DNA of 64,000 bases from Candidatus Pantoea edessiphila (GTDB lineage: Bacteria > Pseudomonadota > Gammaproteobacteria > Enterobacterales > Enterobacteriaceae): contig NZ_PDKS01000001.1 in assembly GCF_002933335.1 (NCBI RefSeq), positions 186,001 to 250,000 of the forward strand, written 5' to 3'. Shown piece after piece: positions 11,977 through 22,821 of this stretch. Numbering within the stretch: position 1 is the first letter of the stretch; each line of letters opens with the position of its first letter. A program made the translations under genes and the position numbers. Below the pieces are notes generated by a model that did not search any database, was not told where the DNA came from, and was given only the letters and a program-made list of their open reading frames with translations.

Positions 11977-12693
11977 ATGATTATATCTAAACATTTATCA
12001 CAAAAATTAATTTTGGCTCTTAATTTTAATAGCCTAAAAAAAACATTCAAATTAATTGATCAAATAAACCCTAGTAGTTGTTACCTAAAAATAGGGAAGG
12101 AAATGTTTACATTATTTGGTCCCTATTTGATAAAAGAACTTCATAAAAGACATTTTTCTGTTTTTTTAGATCTCAAATTTCATGATATTCCCAATACCAC
12201 CGCTTATGCTATATCTGCTGCAGCAGATCTTGGCGTTTGGATGCTTAATGTTCATGCTAGCGGTGGAATACGTATGATGTTAGCTGCAAAAAAAGCACTA
12301 TTACCTTTAGGAAAGGATGCTCCATTTTTAGTTGCTGTTACTATTCTAACAAGCATGGATAAAGAGGATTTAGAAAGTTTAGGTATTTTTTCTTCTCCTG
12401 CTGAACAAGCTGAACGTTTATTAAAGATATCACAGGAATGTGGAATGGACGGAGTAGTATGTTCTGTGCATGAAGCAACACGTTTTAGGCAAATTACTAA
12501 TAAAAACTTTATATTAGTAACACCTGGTATTCGTGCAATAGGTAGCAGTGTTGATGATCAACGTCGCACAATGACCCTACAACAAGCAAAAATAGCTGGA
12601 GTTAATTATGTAGTAATAGGAAGACCAATTACCCAATCTGAAACACCAATCAATACTTTACAAAAAGTTTTAGATATTTTAAATAATGTATAA
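11977..12693 (+). CDS. pyrF: Orotidine 5'-phosphate decarboxylase with an active-site substitution
   Basis: PyrF makes UMP from OMP, the last step of de novo pyrimidine synthesis. It has 238 aa against 245 in E. coli, differing only by a shorter N-terminus. The core catalytic motif [10 protein letters not shown] carries Asp65, Lys67 and Asp70, and Lys38 (YLKIGKEM) is kept. In the first strand motif, however, the near-universal ALD reads ALN: the aspartate (Asp22 in E. coli), which contacts the substrate ribose, is Asn16 here (codon AAT). This may lower efficiency or be compensated. yciH is absent downstream and rnb lies convergent 20 bases away. Confidence 0.96.
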   Translation: MIISKHLSQKLILALNFNSLKKTFKLIDQINPSSCYLKIGKEMFTLFGPYLIKELHKRHFSVFLDLKFHDIPNTTAYAISAAADLGVWMLNVHASGGIRMMLAAKKALLPLGKDAPFLVAVTILTSMDKEDLESLGIFSSPAEQAERLLKISQECGMDGVVCSVHEATRFRQITNKNFILVTPGIRAIGSSVDDQRRTMTLQQAKIAGVNYVVIGRPITQSETPINTLQKVLDILNNV

Positions 12694-12713
12694 TTTTAAT
12701 TATTATAAAATTT

Positions 12714-14648
12714 TCAATTAACTGGACGAGCAACTATAATGCGTTTTTCCAGACAAACTTTAGTTATAAAAACATCAATAATATCAGTAATACGATATAA
12801 AATTTTACCTCTTGCTGTTAATGTTCCGTTATCTTGATTGCAAATTAATTCATTACGTAGTACATGGATAAAAATTGAAGGAATAAATGCTATGGCTCCA
12901 TTATCTAAAAGTCTAACTCTCATCCCGTTCTTAGAAATATAAATTACTTCAGTAGTAAATATATGTTCAGCATCGATAAATTTTGAAAGATAACAAGCAT
13001 ATAACCAATCTTCAATATCTTTTTCTGCTATGCGATTTAATCTTTTTCTTTCACTAATCTTAATTATTAATGCATTATCAGGACATGAAATTTTATTACC
13101 AAGAATTATAGCTTTTAGTAATCTATGATTTATCATATCGCTAAATTTACGAATAGGTGAAGTCCAAGTAGCATAATTTTCAAGACCCAAACCAAAATGA
13201 GGACCGGGTTTATTGCTTATTGAAGCAAAAGATTGGAAACGTCTTAATCTATTATTTAGAAATTGAGTGGGCTGAGAATCTAATTGACGACGCAATAACT
13301 TAAAACCATCTAAAGTTGAAATACTTTTAGCATCCACTATAATACCATGATTAGCTAAAACTGCAATAACTTGTTCAATACTTTTAGAATCAAAACCCAA
13401 ATGGATATTATAAATACCAAAACCTAGTTTTTCACGCAAAATTTTACCAGCACAGACATTAGCTAGAATCATAGATTCCTCAACAATATGATTTGCAATA
13501 CGACGTGTTTCAGCAATAATTTTCAATACGTCTCCTTTATCTCCAATTAAAAACCGATAATCTGGTCGGTCTTTGAATAATAAAGCATAAGTTTTTCTCC
13601 ATCTATTACGTATCAAATATAAACGATATAACAATCTAAGTTGTTTTTCAATTTTGATATCTGTAGGTTTCCATGCCCCAATGTTTTCTAACCAATCGGA
13701 AACATCATTGTAAACTAATTTAGCTTTAGATTTTATCCAGGCAGCAAAAAAATCAACATTTATCAAATGACCTTCATTAGTAACTGTAACACTACAAGCT
13801 AGCACAGGACGACGACTATTTGGACGCAAAGAGCAAAGATCATCAGATAATTTACGGGGTAACATGGGCACATTAAATCCCGGTAAATAATTAGTAAACC
13901 CTCGTTCAGACGCCATAATATCCAGTTTACTACCTTCTTGAATATAAGAAGTAGGATCAGCAATAGCAATAATCATATATAAATTACCATTAGGCAGTTC
14001 TTTTACATATAATGCATCATCCATATCTTCAGTACTGATGCTGTCAATTGTAATAAAATCTAACTCAGCTAAATCTTTACGATCTAATTGTTCATCTAAC
14101 ATGGTGATACCCACCAAATTAATATTTGGCGCTTCACGTTCTAAATTATAACGAGATAAAGTAACCCACCATGGAGCATGTTTGTCTTTAGATTTTACTA
14201 TAAAATCAACAATTTCAGCGTGAAAACCGCAATGATCTTTTAATGGATGTTTACACATTTTAGCTATAGCCCAATCACCATTTTGAAATTCATAATTTAA
14301 ATTTTTTATGTTATTACAAGGAATTGTTTTATTTAAAAAATGGTTATCTGGAATTATTGAAACACAATTGTTTTTTTTATATATACGTCCTACAAAGCGA
14401 TTTAAAAATGGTTCAATTAACTTTTTAGGAGTTACAGTTTCTTTATCTTTATTACTAACAATTGCAATTATTCTGTCACCATGCATGACTTTTTTCATTT
14501 GATTTGGATGAATAAAATAGCTTTTGTTTGAGTTAACCTCTAAATAACCAAAACCTTTTTCTTTGCGCTTTACAATGCCTTCAACAAAACTATTTTGCAA
14601 TTTTAATTTTTTCTTAAGTTGTATAAGTATTGGATTTTTCTGAAACAT
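12714..14648 (-). CDS. rnb: Exoribonuclease II
   Basis: RNase II is a processive hydrolytic 3'-5' exonuclease that degrades mRNA in the cytoplasm. Starting at ATG 14648 (MFQKNPILIQLKKKL) gives 644 aa, exactly the E. coli length; the in-frame start at 14672 adds eight unconserved residues. Two N-terminal cold-shock domains precede the RNB catalytic domain with FITIDSISTEDMDDALY, whose aspartates bind magnesium. The arginine in TWTSPIRKFSDM and a C-terminal S1 domain (GMRVRLLDNGAIAFIP) are present. It is followed at lower coordinates by convergent pyrF. Confidence 0.97.
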   Translation of the reverse strand: MFQKNPILIQLKKKLKLQNSFVEGIVKRKEKGFGYLEVNSNKSYFIHPNQMKKVMHGDRIIAIVSNKDKETVTPKKLIEPFLNRFVGRIYKKNNCVSIIPDNHFLNKTIPCNNIKNLNYEFQNGDWAIAKMCKHPLKDHCGFHAEIVDFIVKSKDKHAPWWVTLSRYNLEREAPNINLVGITMLDEQLDRKDLAELDFITIDSISTEDMDDALYVKELPNGNLYMIIAIADPTSYIQEGSKLDIMASERGFTNYLPGFNVPMLPRKLSDDLCSLRPNSRRPVLACSVTVTNEGHLINVDFFAAWIKSKAKLVYNDVSDWLENIGAWKPTDIKIEKQLRLLYRLYLIRNRWRKTYALLFKDRPDYRFLIGDKGDVLKIIAETRRIANHIVEESMILANVCAGKILREKLGFGIYNIHLGFDSKSIEQVIAVLANHGIIVDAKSISTLDGFKLLRRQLDSQPTQFLNNRLRRFQSFASISNKPGPHFGLGLENYATWTSPIRKFSDMINHRLLKAIILGNKISCPDNALIIKISERKRLNRIAEKDIEDWLYACYLSKFIDAEHIFTTEVIYISKNGMRVRLLDNGAIAFIPSIFIHVLRNELICNQDNGTLTARGKILYRITDIIDVFITKVCLEKRIIVARPVN

Positions 14649-14730
14649 AATTTTAACTATTGTAAAAAACAAATTTATATTTTATTTCTTTTACAAAGAT
14701 ATTAATAATCATATTGTTATATGTGTAATT

Positions 14731-17013
14731 TTATTTAGATAATTTTAATCTAACTGGAATAGATTTATAAGTTGGAGTATAACTATAATCACCGAAACTA
14801 TTTATAGGTATTAATACATTAGTTTCTGGATAATAAGCTGCTAAATTTTTACTAGGAATATTATAAGGAACTAATTTAAAATTCTTAATGGAACGAATTA
14901 TACCATCATCCCATATAGTTTCTATATCCACATATTGACCATCTTTAAATTCTAATTCATTAATATCATTATGATTAATGAATAGCACATTTCTTTGTCC
15001 ATATACACCTCGATAACGGTCATCCAAACCATAAATTGTAGTATTATATTGATCGTGAGCACGTAATGTTTGCAAAGTAAAATATTCAACATCACTTTTT
15101 AGATTAGCAAACATTGAATTAGGCAAAGGTGACCTACTAAATTGTGCCTTTTTTGATTCAGTATCAAAAATATTTTTTGATGCTGAATTAATCAAATGAA
15201 AACCTTTTAAAGTATTACATTTTTTAGTTAATTTTTTAAAACCTGGAATAACATCAGCAATTTGTTTGCGAATTAAATTATAATCAGTTGCAAGATCATT
15301 CCATTTTATTTTTTTATCACCTAATGTTTTATAAGCTATACCAGTTATAATTGCAATTTCTGAACGCTGTTTTTTAGATAGAGGTTTAGATTTTCCCTGT
15401 GAGGCATGTACCATACCAAATGTATCTTCTACAGTAATATATTGATTGCCATTAATAGTTTGATCTATTTCTGTGCGTCCAATCGTTGGTAATATTAAGG
15501 ATTCATGTCCAGTTACTAAATGACTACGATTTAATTTAGTACTAATATAAACTGTTAGATCACATCTTGAAAGAGCTTTTTTAGTACGTACATAATCTGG
15601 AGCTGCTGCAACTAAATTACCTCCTAATGAAATAAACACTCTAATATGACCGTTTATCATTGCATTTAAAGCTTGAATAGTATTATGACCTTTTAATCTT
15701 GAAGGTTCAAATTTAAAATATTGTTTTAATTTATCTAGAAATACACTATCAGGTTGTTCGTTAATGCCCATAGTGCGATTACCTTGAACGTTACTATGAC
15801 CGCGTACTGGACATAACCCTGCTCCTCTTTTTCCTATATTACCAAATAATAGTTGTAAATTAACTATTTCTCTCACAGTATTAACAGAATGTTTGTGTTG
15901 TGTTATTCCCATTCCCCAAGTACAAATTACTCTTTTTGCAGTTTGATAAAAAGATGCAGCTTCACAAATTTGTTTTTTCGTTAAGCCTGATTGTTTTATA
16001 ATTTGGTCCCAACTAGTGTTTGCTACTTCTTGAAAATATTCTACTATCCCATGTGTTTTATTTATGATAAATTTACAGTCGAAAATATCATTTTTTCCCG
16101 ATGATTTATGTATGAGATGTTGTTCGAATAAATATTTCACAATACCTCGTACTACTGCCATATCACCTCCTAAATTTGGTTGATAATATGCAGAATTTAC
16201 AGTCTTTTCCATTGGAGTAATAATTTCAATAGGTTTTTTAGGATTAGTAAATCTCTCTAAACCACGTTCTCTTAATGTATTAAAAACAATTATTTTAGCT
16301 CCTCTATTTAATGCTCGACGTAAGCTATGTAACATTCTAGGATGGTTAGTACCAGGATTTTGTCCAAATACAAAAATAGCATCAGCGTAATCAAAATCTT
16401 CCAAATGAACAGTACCTTTAACTACCCCTATACTATGTTTGAGTCCTATACCGCTAGCTTCATGACACATATTAGAACAATCTGGAAAATTATTTGTACC
16501 TATCAAACGACCAAACAATTGATAGATCCAAGCTGCTTCGTTACTAGCTCGTCCTGATGTGTATAGTTCTATTTGATTAGGATGATCCATCTTGTTAATG
16601 TGTTTAGCAATTAGTTTAAAAGCATTATTCCAGCTAATTGGTTCATAATAATTATTCTTACCATTATGATATAATGGCTCTATTAAGCGACCTTGATATT
16701 CCAAGAAATAATCATCTTTTTTATATAAAAAATCAATGTTATTTTTAGAAAAAAAATTTCTATCAATGGTGCGATTTGTAGATTCCCAAGCTACTGCTTT
16801 TGCTCCGTTTTCACAAAAATCAAAAATGCTTTTATTATCATTACCCCAAGCACATCCTGGGCAATCGAATCCATCATTTTTATTTATATTTAGCAAATTG
16901 CGTATGCTCTTTAGGCTAGCTTGACTATCAAAAATAAAACGAGCTGTAGATTCTATAGAATCCCATCCACCAGCTGCTAAATTATAAGGTTTGATCTTTT
17001 TTTTAAATTTCAT
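14731..17013 (-). CDS. ydeP: YdeP-like molybdopterin oxidoreductase (FdhF-like)
   Basis: This is a 760-aa member of the formate dehydrogenase H-like family, matching E. coli YdeP (759 aa) along its whole length. YdeP is linked to acid resistance; its reaction is unknown. Visible features are an N-terminal CPGCAW (Cys51, Cys54), the segment DCSNMCHEASG, in which Cys183 sits where the Mo-ligating Cys/Sec of FdhF lies, the cofactor region GQNPGTNHPRML, GHSNVQG, and the C-terminal molydopterin-binding domain with RAHDQYNTTIYG and DDRYRGVYGQR. It needs a bis-MGD cofactor, so the genome should keep moa, moe and mob genes. It sits between rnb and fabI, unlike in E. coli. The frame is fully intact, arguing for selection. 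Confidence 0.88.
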   Translation of the reverse strand: MKFKKKIKPYNLAAGGWDSIESTARFIFDSQASLKSIRNLLNINKNDGFDCPGCAWGNDNKSIFDFCENGAKAVAWESTNRTIDRNFFSKNNIDFLYKKDDYFLEYQGRLIEPLYHNGKNNYYEPISWNNAFKLIAKHINKMDHPNQIELYTSGRASNEAAWIYQLFGRLIGTNNFPDCSNMCHEASGIGLKHSIGVVKGTVHLEDFDYADAIFVFGQNPGTNHPRMLHSLRRALNRGAKIIVFNTLRERGLERFTNPKKPIEIITPMEKTVNSAYYQPNLGGDMAVVRGIVKYLFEQHLIHKSSGKNDIFDCKFIINKTHGIVEYFQEVANTSWDQIIKQSGLTKKQICEAASFYQTAKRVICTWGMGITQHKHSVNTVREIVNLQLLFGNIGKRGAGLCPVRGHSNVQGNRTMGINEQPDSVFLDKLKQYFKFEPSRLKGHNTIQALNAMINGHIRVFISLGGNLVAAAPDYVRTKKALSRCDLTVYISTKLNRSHLVTGHESLILPTIGRTEIDQTINGNQYITVEDTFGMVHASQGKSKPLSKKQRSEIAIITGIAYKTLGDKKIKWNDLATDYNLIRKQIADVIPGFKKLTKKCNTLKGFHLINSASKNIFDTESKKAQFSRSPLPNSMFANLKSDVEYFTLQTLRAHDQYNTTIYGLDDRYRGVYGQRNVLFINHNDINELEFKDGQYVDIETIWDDGIIRSIKNFKLVPYNIPSKNLAAYYPETNVLIPINSFGDYSYTPTYKSIPVRLKLSK

Positions 17014-17126
17014 ATAGAAAATAATTTATATATTATTAAAGAAATTTTAATAAATTAGAATTAATTTATTAAAGTTAACATAAAAACATAAAAGGAAATT
17101 AATATTTTTATGTTATTAAAATAAAA

Positions 17127-17906
17127 TTATAATTCATTCATATTGGCAATATTGAAACCACCATCAACGTAAACGACTTGTCCTGTAATACCACTCGCTA
17201 AATCTGAACATAAAAACGCTGCTGCATTTCCTATTTCTTCAATTGTTATTGTGCGACGTATTGGAGTAACTTTTTTATAATATTCTAATATTTTGCGAAA
17301 ATTTTTAATACCTGATGCAGCTAAAGTTCGTACAGGTCCGGCAGAAATCGCATTAACACGTATCCCTTCAGGTCCCATTGAATTTGCGATATAACGAACA
17401 TTAGCTTCTAAAGAAGCTTTTGCAGGACCCATTACATTATAATTAGCAATTGCTCTTTTAGAACCTAAATAAGATAAGGTTAGTAAAGCTGAATTTTTAT
17501 TTAACATCAATCTACATTCTTTAGCCATAGATACAAAACTATAGCTACTGATTTTATGAGTAATTTCAAAACCTTCATAGCTAACAGTATTAACATAATC
17601 ACCTGATAACTGGTTATTAGGAGCAAATCCAATTGAATGAACTAAACCATCAAATTTAGGCCAATATTTAGATAATTCAAAAAATAGAAATTTAATGTCT
17701 TGATCCTGAGATACATCACATGGCAAAATTATTTTAGAATTGAAATTTTTCGCAAAATTTTCAATTCGATTTCTTGATTTAATATGCTGATAAGTGAATG
17801 CTAGTTCCGCTTTTTGTTTGTACATAGCTTCAGCAATACCATAAGCTATAGATAATTTACTAATAATGCCACTGATCAAAATACGTTTACCACTAAGAAA
17901 ACCCAT
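17127..17906 (-). CDS. fabI: Enoyl-[acyl-carrier-protein] reductase (NADH)
   Basis: FabI reduces trans-2-enoyl-ACP in the last step of each fatty acid elongation cycle. The start MGFLSGKRI at 17906 (259 aa; E. coli 262) matches the family, although an ATG three bases earlier is equally placed behind AAGGA. The Rossmann fold begins with GKRILISGI. The catalytic Tyr-X6-Lys is present in [10 protein letters not shown], with a proline replacing the usual leucine between them, and the other active-site tyrosine is in LSYLG. The C-terminal tail is a few residues shorter than E. coli. It is the last gene of the minus-strand block rnb-ydeP-fabI. Confidence 0.97.
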   Translation of the reverse strand: MGFLSGKRILISGIISKLSIAYGIAEAMYKQKAELAFTYQHIKSRNRIENFAKNFNSKIILPCDVSQDQDIKFLFFELSKYWPKFDGLVHSIGFAPNNQLSGDYVNTVSYEGFEITHKISSYSFVSMAKECRLMLNKNSALLTLSYLGSKRAIANYNVMGPAKASLEANVRYIANSMGPEGIRVNAISAGPVRTLAASGIKNFRKILEYYKKVTPIRRTITIEEIGNAAAFLCSDLASGITGQVVYVDGGFNIANMNEL

Positions 17907-18367
17907 CATTTAATCCTTGGATATTTTAGTGCATTAAGCACTTACATGTTTACTTATATATGCCAAAATCGACATCTATAACAATAGAACATATGTTTAT
18001 TATTAATATATTAATGCTAAGTAACAAACAATACAAAATATAAAATATTGATATTAAATATAATATTAATGTAATAATTTTAACTAAAAGTTAAAAAGAA
18101 GAAATATCTTAATAAAAATAAATTATAAATATTTAAGTTTAGTAATTAGCTGATTATTATTATAATAACGATGATATATGTAATTAAATCACTAATCTTT
18201 TTTGTTAATAAAATCAAATATAACAACTAATTAATAATGAAACAGTTGTTAGCTTTCAGTGTGTTTTTTATAAATTATTTTTTAAGCATAATTTATTGTT
18301 CTCTATTTTATCAAATACTATTTCTTTATTATTTGAATAAATGTATATCTTTTGGAAAGGAATTTGT
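17907..18367. other. Gap between divergent fabI and pntA
   Basis: This divergent promoter region contains no recognisable gene or remnant. A short inverted repeat, TAACAACT (18221-18228) with AGTTGTTA (18244-18251), is followed by a delayed T-rich stretch and might be a weak terminator. An open stretch from ATG 18238 runs 44 codons into the pntA start in another frame, but it has no homology or SD and is treated as chance. Confidence 0.5.
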
Positions 18368-19900
18368 ATGTTAATAGGGATACCTAAAGAAAAATCATCA
18401 AATGAATCCCGTGTAGCTGCCACACCTATGACTGTAAAAAAACTAATTAATTTAGGTTTTAGTGTCTATGTTGAGAGTCATGCAGGCAAAAAAGCCAATT
18501 TTAACGATCAGGATTATATTAACTCTGGAGCAAATATCACTAATAGTCAAGTAATTTGGCAAGTTGACATAATTTTAAAGATTAATCCACCTGAAGATCA
18601 AGAAATACTATTAATAAAAAAAGGAAGTATATTAATAAGTTTTATTTGGCCTTCGCAAAATAAATCGTTAATTACAAAACTAGCAGCACAAGAAATAACA
18701 GTTATTGCGATGGATGCAGTACCACGAATTTCTCGCGCACAATCTTTGGATGCATTAAGTTCAATGTCTAATATTGCTGGTTATCGTGCTATAGTTGAAG
18801 CAGCTTATGAATTTGATAGATTTTTTGGTGGACAAATTACTGCAGCAGGCAAGGTATTTCCAGCTAAAGTATTAGTTATTGGTGCAGGAGTAGCAGGTCT
18901 GGCAGCTATAAGTGCTGCAAAAAATATGGGAGCTATAGTAAAAGCATTTGATAATCGTATTGAAGTGAAAGAACAAATACAAAGTTTAGGCGCAGAATTT
19001 CTTGAATTAGATTTTCCAGGAAAAATCAATTCTGAAGATAGTAGATATACTTCAATAATATCTAAAGATTTTATAGAAGCCGAAATAAAGTTGTTTTCTT
19101 ATCAATCAAAAGAATCCGATATAATAATTACCACTGCTTTAATTCCAGGTAGAAAAGCTCCAATACTTATTACAGAAGAAATGGTATTAAATATGAAAAA
19201 AGGCAGTGTAATTGTGGATTTAGCTATACAATCAGGAGGAAACTGTTCATTAACTATTATAGACCAGATTATAACTACAAATAACGGTATAAAAATTATT
19301 GGTTACACTGATTTTGCTAGTCGTTTAGCCAATCAATCTTCTCAATTATATGCTACTAATGTATTTAATTTGATAAAACTAATATGTAAAGGTAATGATG
19401 GTTTAGTAAAACTAAATTTTAATGATGTAGTGATTCGCAGTATTACAGTTATTGATAATGGTAAAATCATTTGGCCTGCTCCTCCTGTTCCAGTTTCTGA
19501 AAAATCGCAAGTTAAAAATGTTAACTATAAAAAATACAACAAGATAGAAAATAAAAGTTGTGATATTTACAAATATATATTTATCACATTATTATCATTA
19601 TTATTTATTGTATTATCTGATAATTTTTCACGCGAATTTTTATCTCATATCACCATATTTATGCTTTCCTGTATAGTGGGTTACTGTATAGTGTGGAATG
19701 TTAATCATGCACTACATACTCCATTAATATCCGTTACCAATGCTATTTCTGGTATTTTTATAATTGGATCTATACTACAGACAGGTATTAACTATTTGAT
19801 AGATATTATTGCCTTTATCACTATATTACTATGTAGTATTAATATATTCGGCGGCTTTTATGTTACGCACCGTATGCTAAAAATGTTTCGTAGGGGGTGA
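18368..19900 (+). CDS. pntA: NAD(P) transhydrogenase subunit alpha
   Basis: PntA with PntB forms the proton-translocating transhydrogenase that transfers hydride from NADH to NADP+ using the proton motive force. ATG at 18368 (MLIGIPKEKSS) is chosen: it gives 510 aa, the E. coli length, with AAGGA just upstream, whereas the 18341 start adds nine unconserved residues. The NAD(H)-binding domain I occupies about residues 1-380 with the fingerprint VIGAGVAGLAAI and the RISRAQSLDALSS region. A linker leads to about four membrane helices (about 405-505). pntB starts 6 bases downstream, so the two are one transcript. Confidence 0.98.
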   Translation: MLIGIPKEKSSNESRVAATPMTVKKLINLGFSVYVESHAGKKANFNDQDYINSGANITNSQVIWQVDIILKINPPEDQEILLIKKGSILISFIWPSQNKSLITKLAAQEITVIAMDAVPRISRAQSLDALSSMSNIAGYRAIVEAAYEFDRFFGGQITAAGKVFPAKVLVIGAGVAGLAAISAAKNMGAIVKAFDNRIEVKEQIQSLGAEFLELDFPGKINSEDSRYTSIISKDFIEAEIKLFSYQSKESDIIITTALIPGRKAPILITEEMVLNMKKGSVIVDLAIQSGGNCSLTIIDQIITTNNGIKIIGYTDFASRLANQSSQLYATNVFNLIKLICKGNDGLVKLNFNDVVIRSITVIDNGKIIWPAPPVPVSEKSQVKNVNYKKYNKIENKSCDIYKYIFITLLSLLFIVLSDNFSREFLSHITIFMLSCIVGYCIVWNVNHALHTPLISVTNAISGIFIIGSILQTGINYLIDIIAFITILLCSINIFGGFYVTHRMLKMFRRG

Positions 19901-19906
19901 TGAAGT

Positions 19907-21298
19907 ATGTCTATTAAATTAGTGATTTCAGCATATATCATTTCTGCTGTACTTTTTATTTTCAGTCTAAACGGTCTTTCAAAACATGATTCTGCTAAAC
20001 GAGGAAATATTTTTGGTATAATGGGAATGATGATTGCATTAATTGCTACTATTTTATTTCAACACATGCTTTATAGCATTACATTAATTTTCATAGCAAT
20101 ATTTGTAGGTGGATTAATTGGCATTTTATTATCAAAACAAATTGAAATGACTAAAATGCCAGAATTAATTGCAATTTTACATAGTTTTGTTGGTTTAGCA
20201 GCAGTATTAGTAGGCGTTAATAGTTTCCTGAATAATATTATCACTCCTACAATATTTATGAAAACTAATATGTATTTGATTGAAATTTTTATTGGTATAT
20301 TTATTGGTGCTATGACTTTTACTGGGTCTTTAATAGCATTTTGCAAACTTTCTGGTAAAATTAGATCACAACCATTAATTTTACTACATAATCATGCATT
20401 AAATATATTAATACTTGGAATTTGTTGTACAATATTGTTCTCCTTTGTTACTACTAATGATATTGTAACCAAAATTGTTTTATTAATAATAACGATATTA
20501 ATAGCATTTTTATTTGGAGCACATCTAGTATTATCCATTAGTGGTGCTGATATGCCAATTGTAATTTCTATGTTAAATTCCTATTCTGGTTGGGCAGCAG
20601 CAGCAGCAGGATTTATATTGAAAAATGATTTGCTAATTATTACTGGTTCTTTAGTAGGTTCATCTGGAGCTATTCTTTCTTATATTATGTGTAAAGCAAT
20701 GAATCGTTCATTTATTAATGTAATATATGGAGGAACTAATAATAAAATTACAGTTAAAAAAGAAGATTTAGCATGTGAGTATAATGAAATTTCGATAGAT
20801 AAAATCGTAGAAATTTTAAAAAGTTCTTCATCTGTTGTTATCACACCTGGTTATGGTATGGCTGTTGCACAAGCTCAACACTCATTAGCAAAAATATCTT
20901 TACAACTTCAGCAATATGGCGTTAAAGTTGTTTTTGGAATTCATCCAATTGCTGGTCGTTTGCCTGGCCATATGAATGTTTTACTTGCAGAAGCCCGAGT
21001 TCCCTACGATATAGTATTAGAAATGGAAGAGATTAATGATGATTTGAGCAAAACTGATACGGTGTTAGTAATTGGAGCTAATGATACTGTAAATCCAGCA
21101 GCACTAGAAGATCCTAACAGTCCAATATCAGGTATGCCAGTACTAGAAGTATGGAAAGCTAAAAATGTTGTAGTATTTAAAAGATCTATGAGTTTTGGTT
21201 ATTCTGGTATCAATAATCCGTTATTTTGTAAACAAAATACATATATGCTATTTGGTGACGCAAAAAAAGCTATAGATTCCATAATAAAATTGATTTAA
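19907..21298 (+). CDS. pntB: NAD(P) transhydrogenase subunit beta
   Basis: PntB provides most of the membrane proton channel and the NADP(H)-binding domain III. It has 463 aa against 462 in E. coli. About eight or nine hydrophobic helices occupy residues 1-260, including [16 protein letters not shown] with the proton-path histidine and [21 protein letters not shown]. Domain III carries [15 protein letters not shown] and [28 protein letters not shown] leader overlapping the end of pntA gives translation coupling. With acnA and icd it supplies NADPH for biosynthesis. It ends 24 bases from convergent fumC. Confidence 0.98.
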   Translation: MSIKLVISAYIISAVLFIFSLNGLSKHDSAKRGNIFGIMGMMIALIATILFQHMLYSITLIFIAIFVGGLIGILLSKQIEMTKMPELIAILHSFVGLAAVLVGVNSFLNNIITPTIFMKTNMYLIEIFIGIFIGAMTFTGSLIAFCKLSGKIRSQPLILLHNHALNILILGICCTILFSFVTTNDIVTKIVLLIITILIAFLFGAHLVLSISGADMPIVISMLNSYSGWAAAAAGFILKNDLLIITGSLVGSSGAILSYIMCKAMNRSFINVIYGGTNNKITVKKEDLACEYNEISIDKIVEILKSSSSVVITPGYGMAVAQAQHSLAKISLQLQQYGVKVVFGIHPIAGRLPGHMNVLLAEARVPYDIVLEMEEINDDLSKTDTVLVIGANDTVNPAALEDPNSPISGMPVLEVWKAKNVVVFKRSMSFGYSGINNPLFCKQNTYMLFGDAKKAIDSIIKLI

Positions 21299-21322
21299 GT
21301 GCATTACTTTAAATTTAAGTAA

Positions 21323-22735
21323 TTATGTACTATTTGAATAACAGCTAATATTACCAATCATTTGTTCTGGTTTTACTAAATCATTAAATTCTTTTTCTGT
21401 TAGATATCCTAATTTTGACGCAGCAATTTTTAATGTTACACCTTCTTGGTATGCTTTTTTAGCAATTTTTGCTGCTTTATCATATCCAATATGATTATTA
21501 AGTACTGTAACTAGCATTAATGATTCATTTAAGAGTTGATTAATACGTTCATATACTGGTTCAATACCTGATGCACAATAACGGTTAAAACTATCTATTC
21601 CATCTGAAATTAGACGAATTGATTGAAGAAAATTATATATTATCATTGGACGAAATACATTTAATTCGAAGTTTCCTAATGAACCACCTATATTAATAGC
21701 AACATCATTGCCCATTACTTGACAAGAAATCATAGTTATTGCTTCGCATTGAGTCGGATTTACTTTGCCTGGCATTATTGAACTTCCTGGTTCATTTTCG
21801 GGAATAGTAATCTCTCCTAAACCACATCGTGGACCAGAAGACAACCATCTAATATCATTTGCAATCTTCATTAGCGACACAGCTACATTTTTCAATGTAC
21901 CATGTGCATTAACTATTGCATTTGTACTGCTCAAGGATTCAAATTTATTATAAGCAGTAATAAAAGGTTGTTGAGTTAAATCAGCAATTACTTTAGCAAT
22001 ATTAACTGCATATTCAGGATGAGTATTTAGACCAGTGCCAACTGCAGTTCCCCCTAAAGCAAGTTCGCATAAACCAGGTATACTTTGTTTTATATTTTTG
22101 AGGTTATTTCTTAGCATCATTACCCAACCAGAAATTTCTTGTCCTAAAGTTAAAGGTATAGCATCTTGTAAATGGGTTCTACCTATCTTAACTATTTTTT
22201 TAAATGATTCAGATTTTTCACTTAGTGTATTAATTAATTTAACAATATTAGGTATCATGTGTTCAGTTATAGTAATAACAGATGCTATATGCATTGCACT
22301 TGGAAAGACATCATTAGAACTTTGTCCTTTATTTACATCATCGTTAGGATGTACTAGTCTTGATACACCTCTTTTACCTCCCATAATTTCACTTGCTCTA
22401 TTAGCTATGACCTCGTTCATATTCATGTTAGTTTGAGTTCCCGAGCCAGTTTGCCATATAACTAGTGGAAATTCATCATTGTGCTTGCCATCCATAATTT
22501 CTTCAGCGGCTTTAATAATTGCATCAGCAATATTTTTTTTTAATATTCCTAAATCACAATTTACTTTTGCTGCAGCTAATTTTATTAATGCTAGCGCATA
22601 GATAAAAACAACAGGTGGTTTTTCCGTGGAAATATGAAAATGTTCTAATGAACGTTGTGTTTGAGCTCCCCATAATCTATCATTAGGAACATTTACAGAT
22701 CCCATTGAATCTTTTTCAACTCTACCAGGTATCAC
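21323..22735 (-). CDS. fumC: Class II fumarate hydratase
   Basis: FumC reversibly hydrates fumarate to malate and, unlike FumA/FumB, needs no iron-sulfur cluster. It has 470 aa (E. coli 467). Signature pieces are [16 protein letters not shown] with the catalytic histidine, the mobile catalytic-serine loop [16 protein letters not shown], and [15 protein letters not shown]. FumA, adjacent in E. coli, is missing, so FumC is probably the only fumarase. It also recycles the fumarate released by PurB. It is divergent from the manA remnant exactly as fumA/fumC are from manA in E. coli. Confidence 0.97.
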   Translation of the reverse strand: MIPGRVEKDSMGSVNVPNDRLWGAQTQRSLEHFHISTEKPPVVFIYALALIKLAAAKVNCDLGILKKNIADAIIKAAEEIMDGKHNDEFPLVIWQTGSGTQTNMNMNEVIANRASEIMGGKRGVSRLVHPNDDVNKGQSSNDVFPSAMHIASVITITEHMIPNIVKLINTLSEKSESFKKIVKIGRTHLQDAIPLTLGQEISGWVMMLRNNLKNIKQSIPGLCELALGGTAVGTGLNTHPEYAVNIAKVIADLTQQPFITAYNKFESLSSTNAIVNAHGTLKNVAVSLMKIANDIRWLSSGPRCGLGEITIPENEPGSSIMPGKVNPTQCEAITMISCQVMGNDVAINIGGSLGNFELNVFRPMIIYNFLQSIRLISDGIDSFNRYCASGIEPVYERINQLLNESLMLVTVLNNHIGYDKAAKIAKKAYQEGVTLKIAASKLGYLTEKEFNDLVKPEQMIGNISCYSNST

Positions 22736-22821
22736 TGATATATCTCCTTTTAAAATATATTATATAAATAATGAATACTAAATTAGTTTTTACAATTATA
22801 AATAAGTTTTATTTACTACAT

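Noticed and set aside
18238-18372. Small hydrophobic protein upstream of pntA
   Set aside because: No SD, no homology recognised, overlaps the pntA start and has the composition expected of random A+T-rich sequence.
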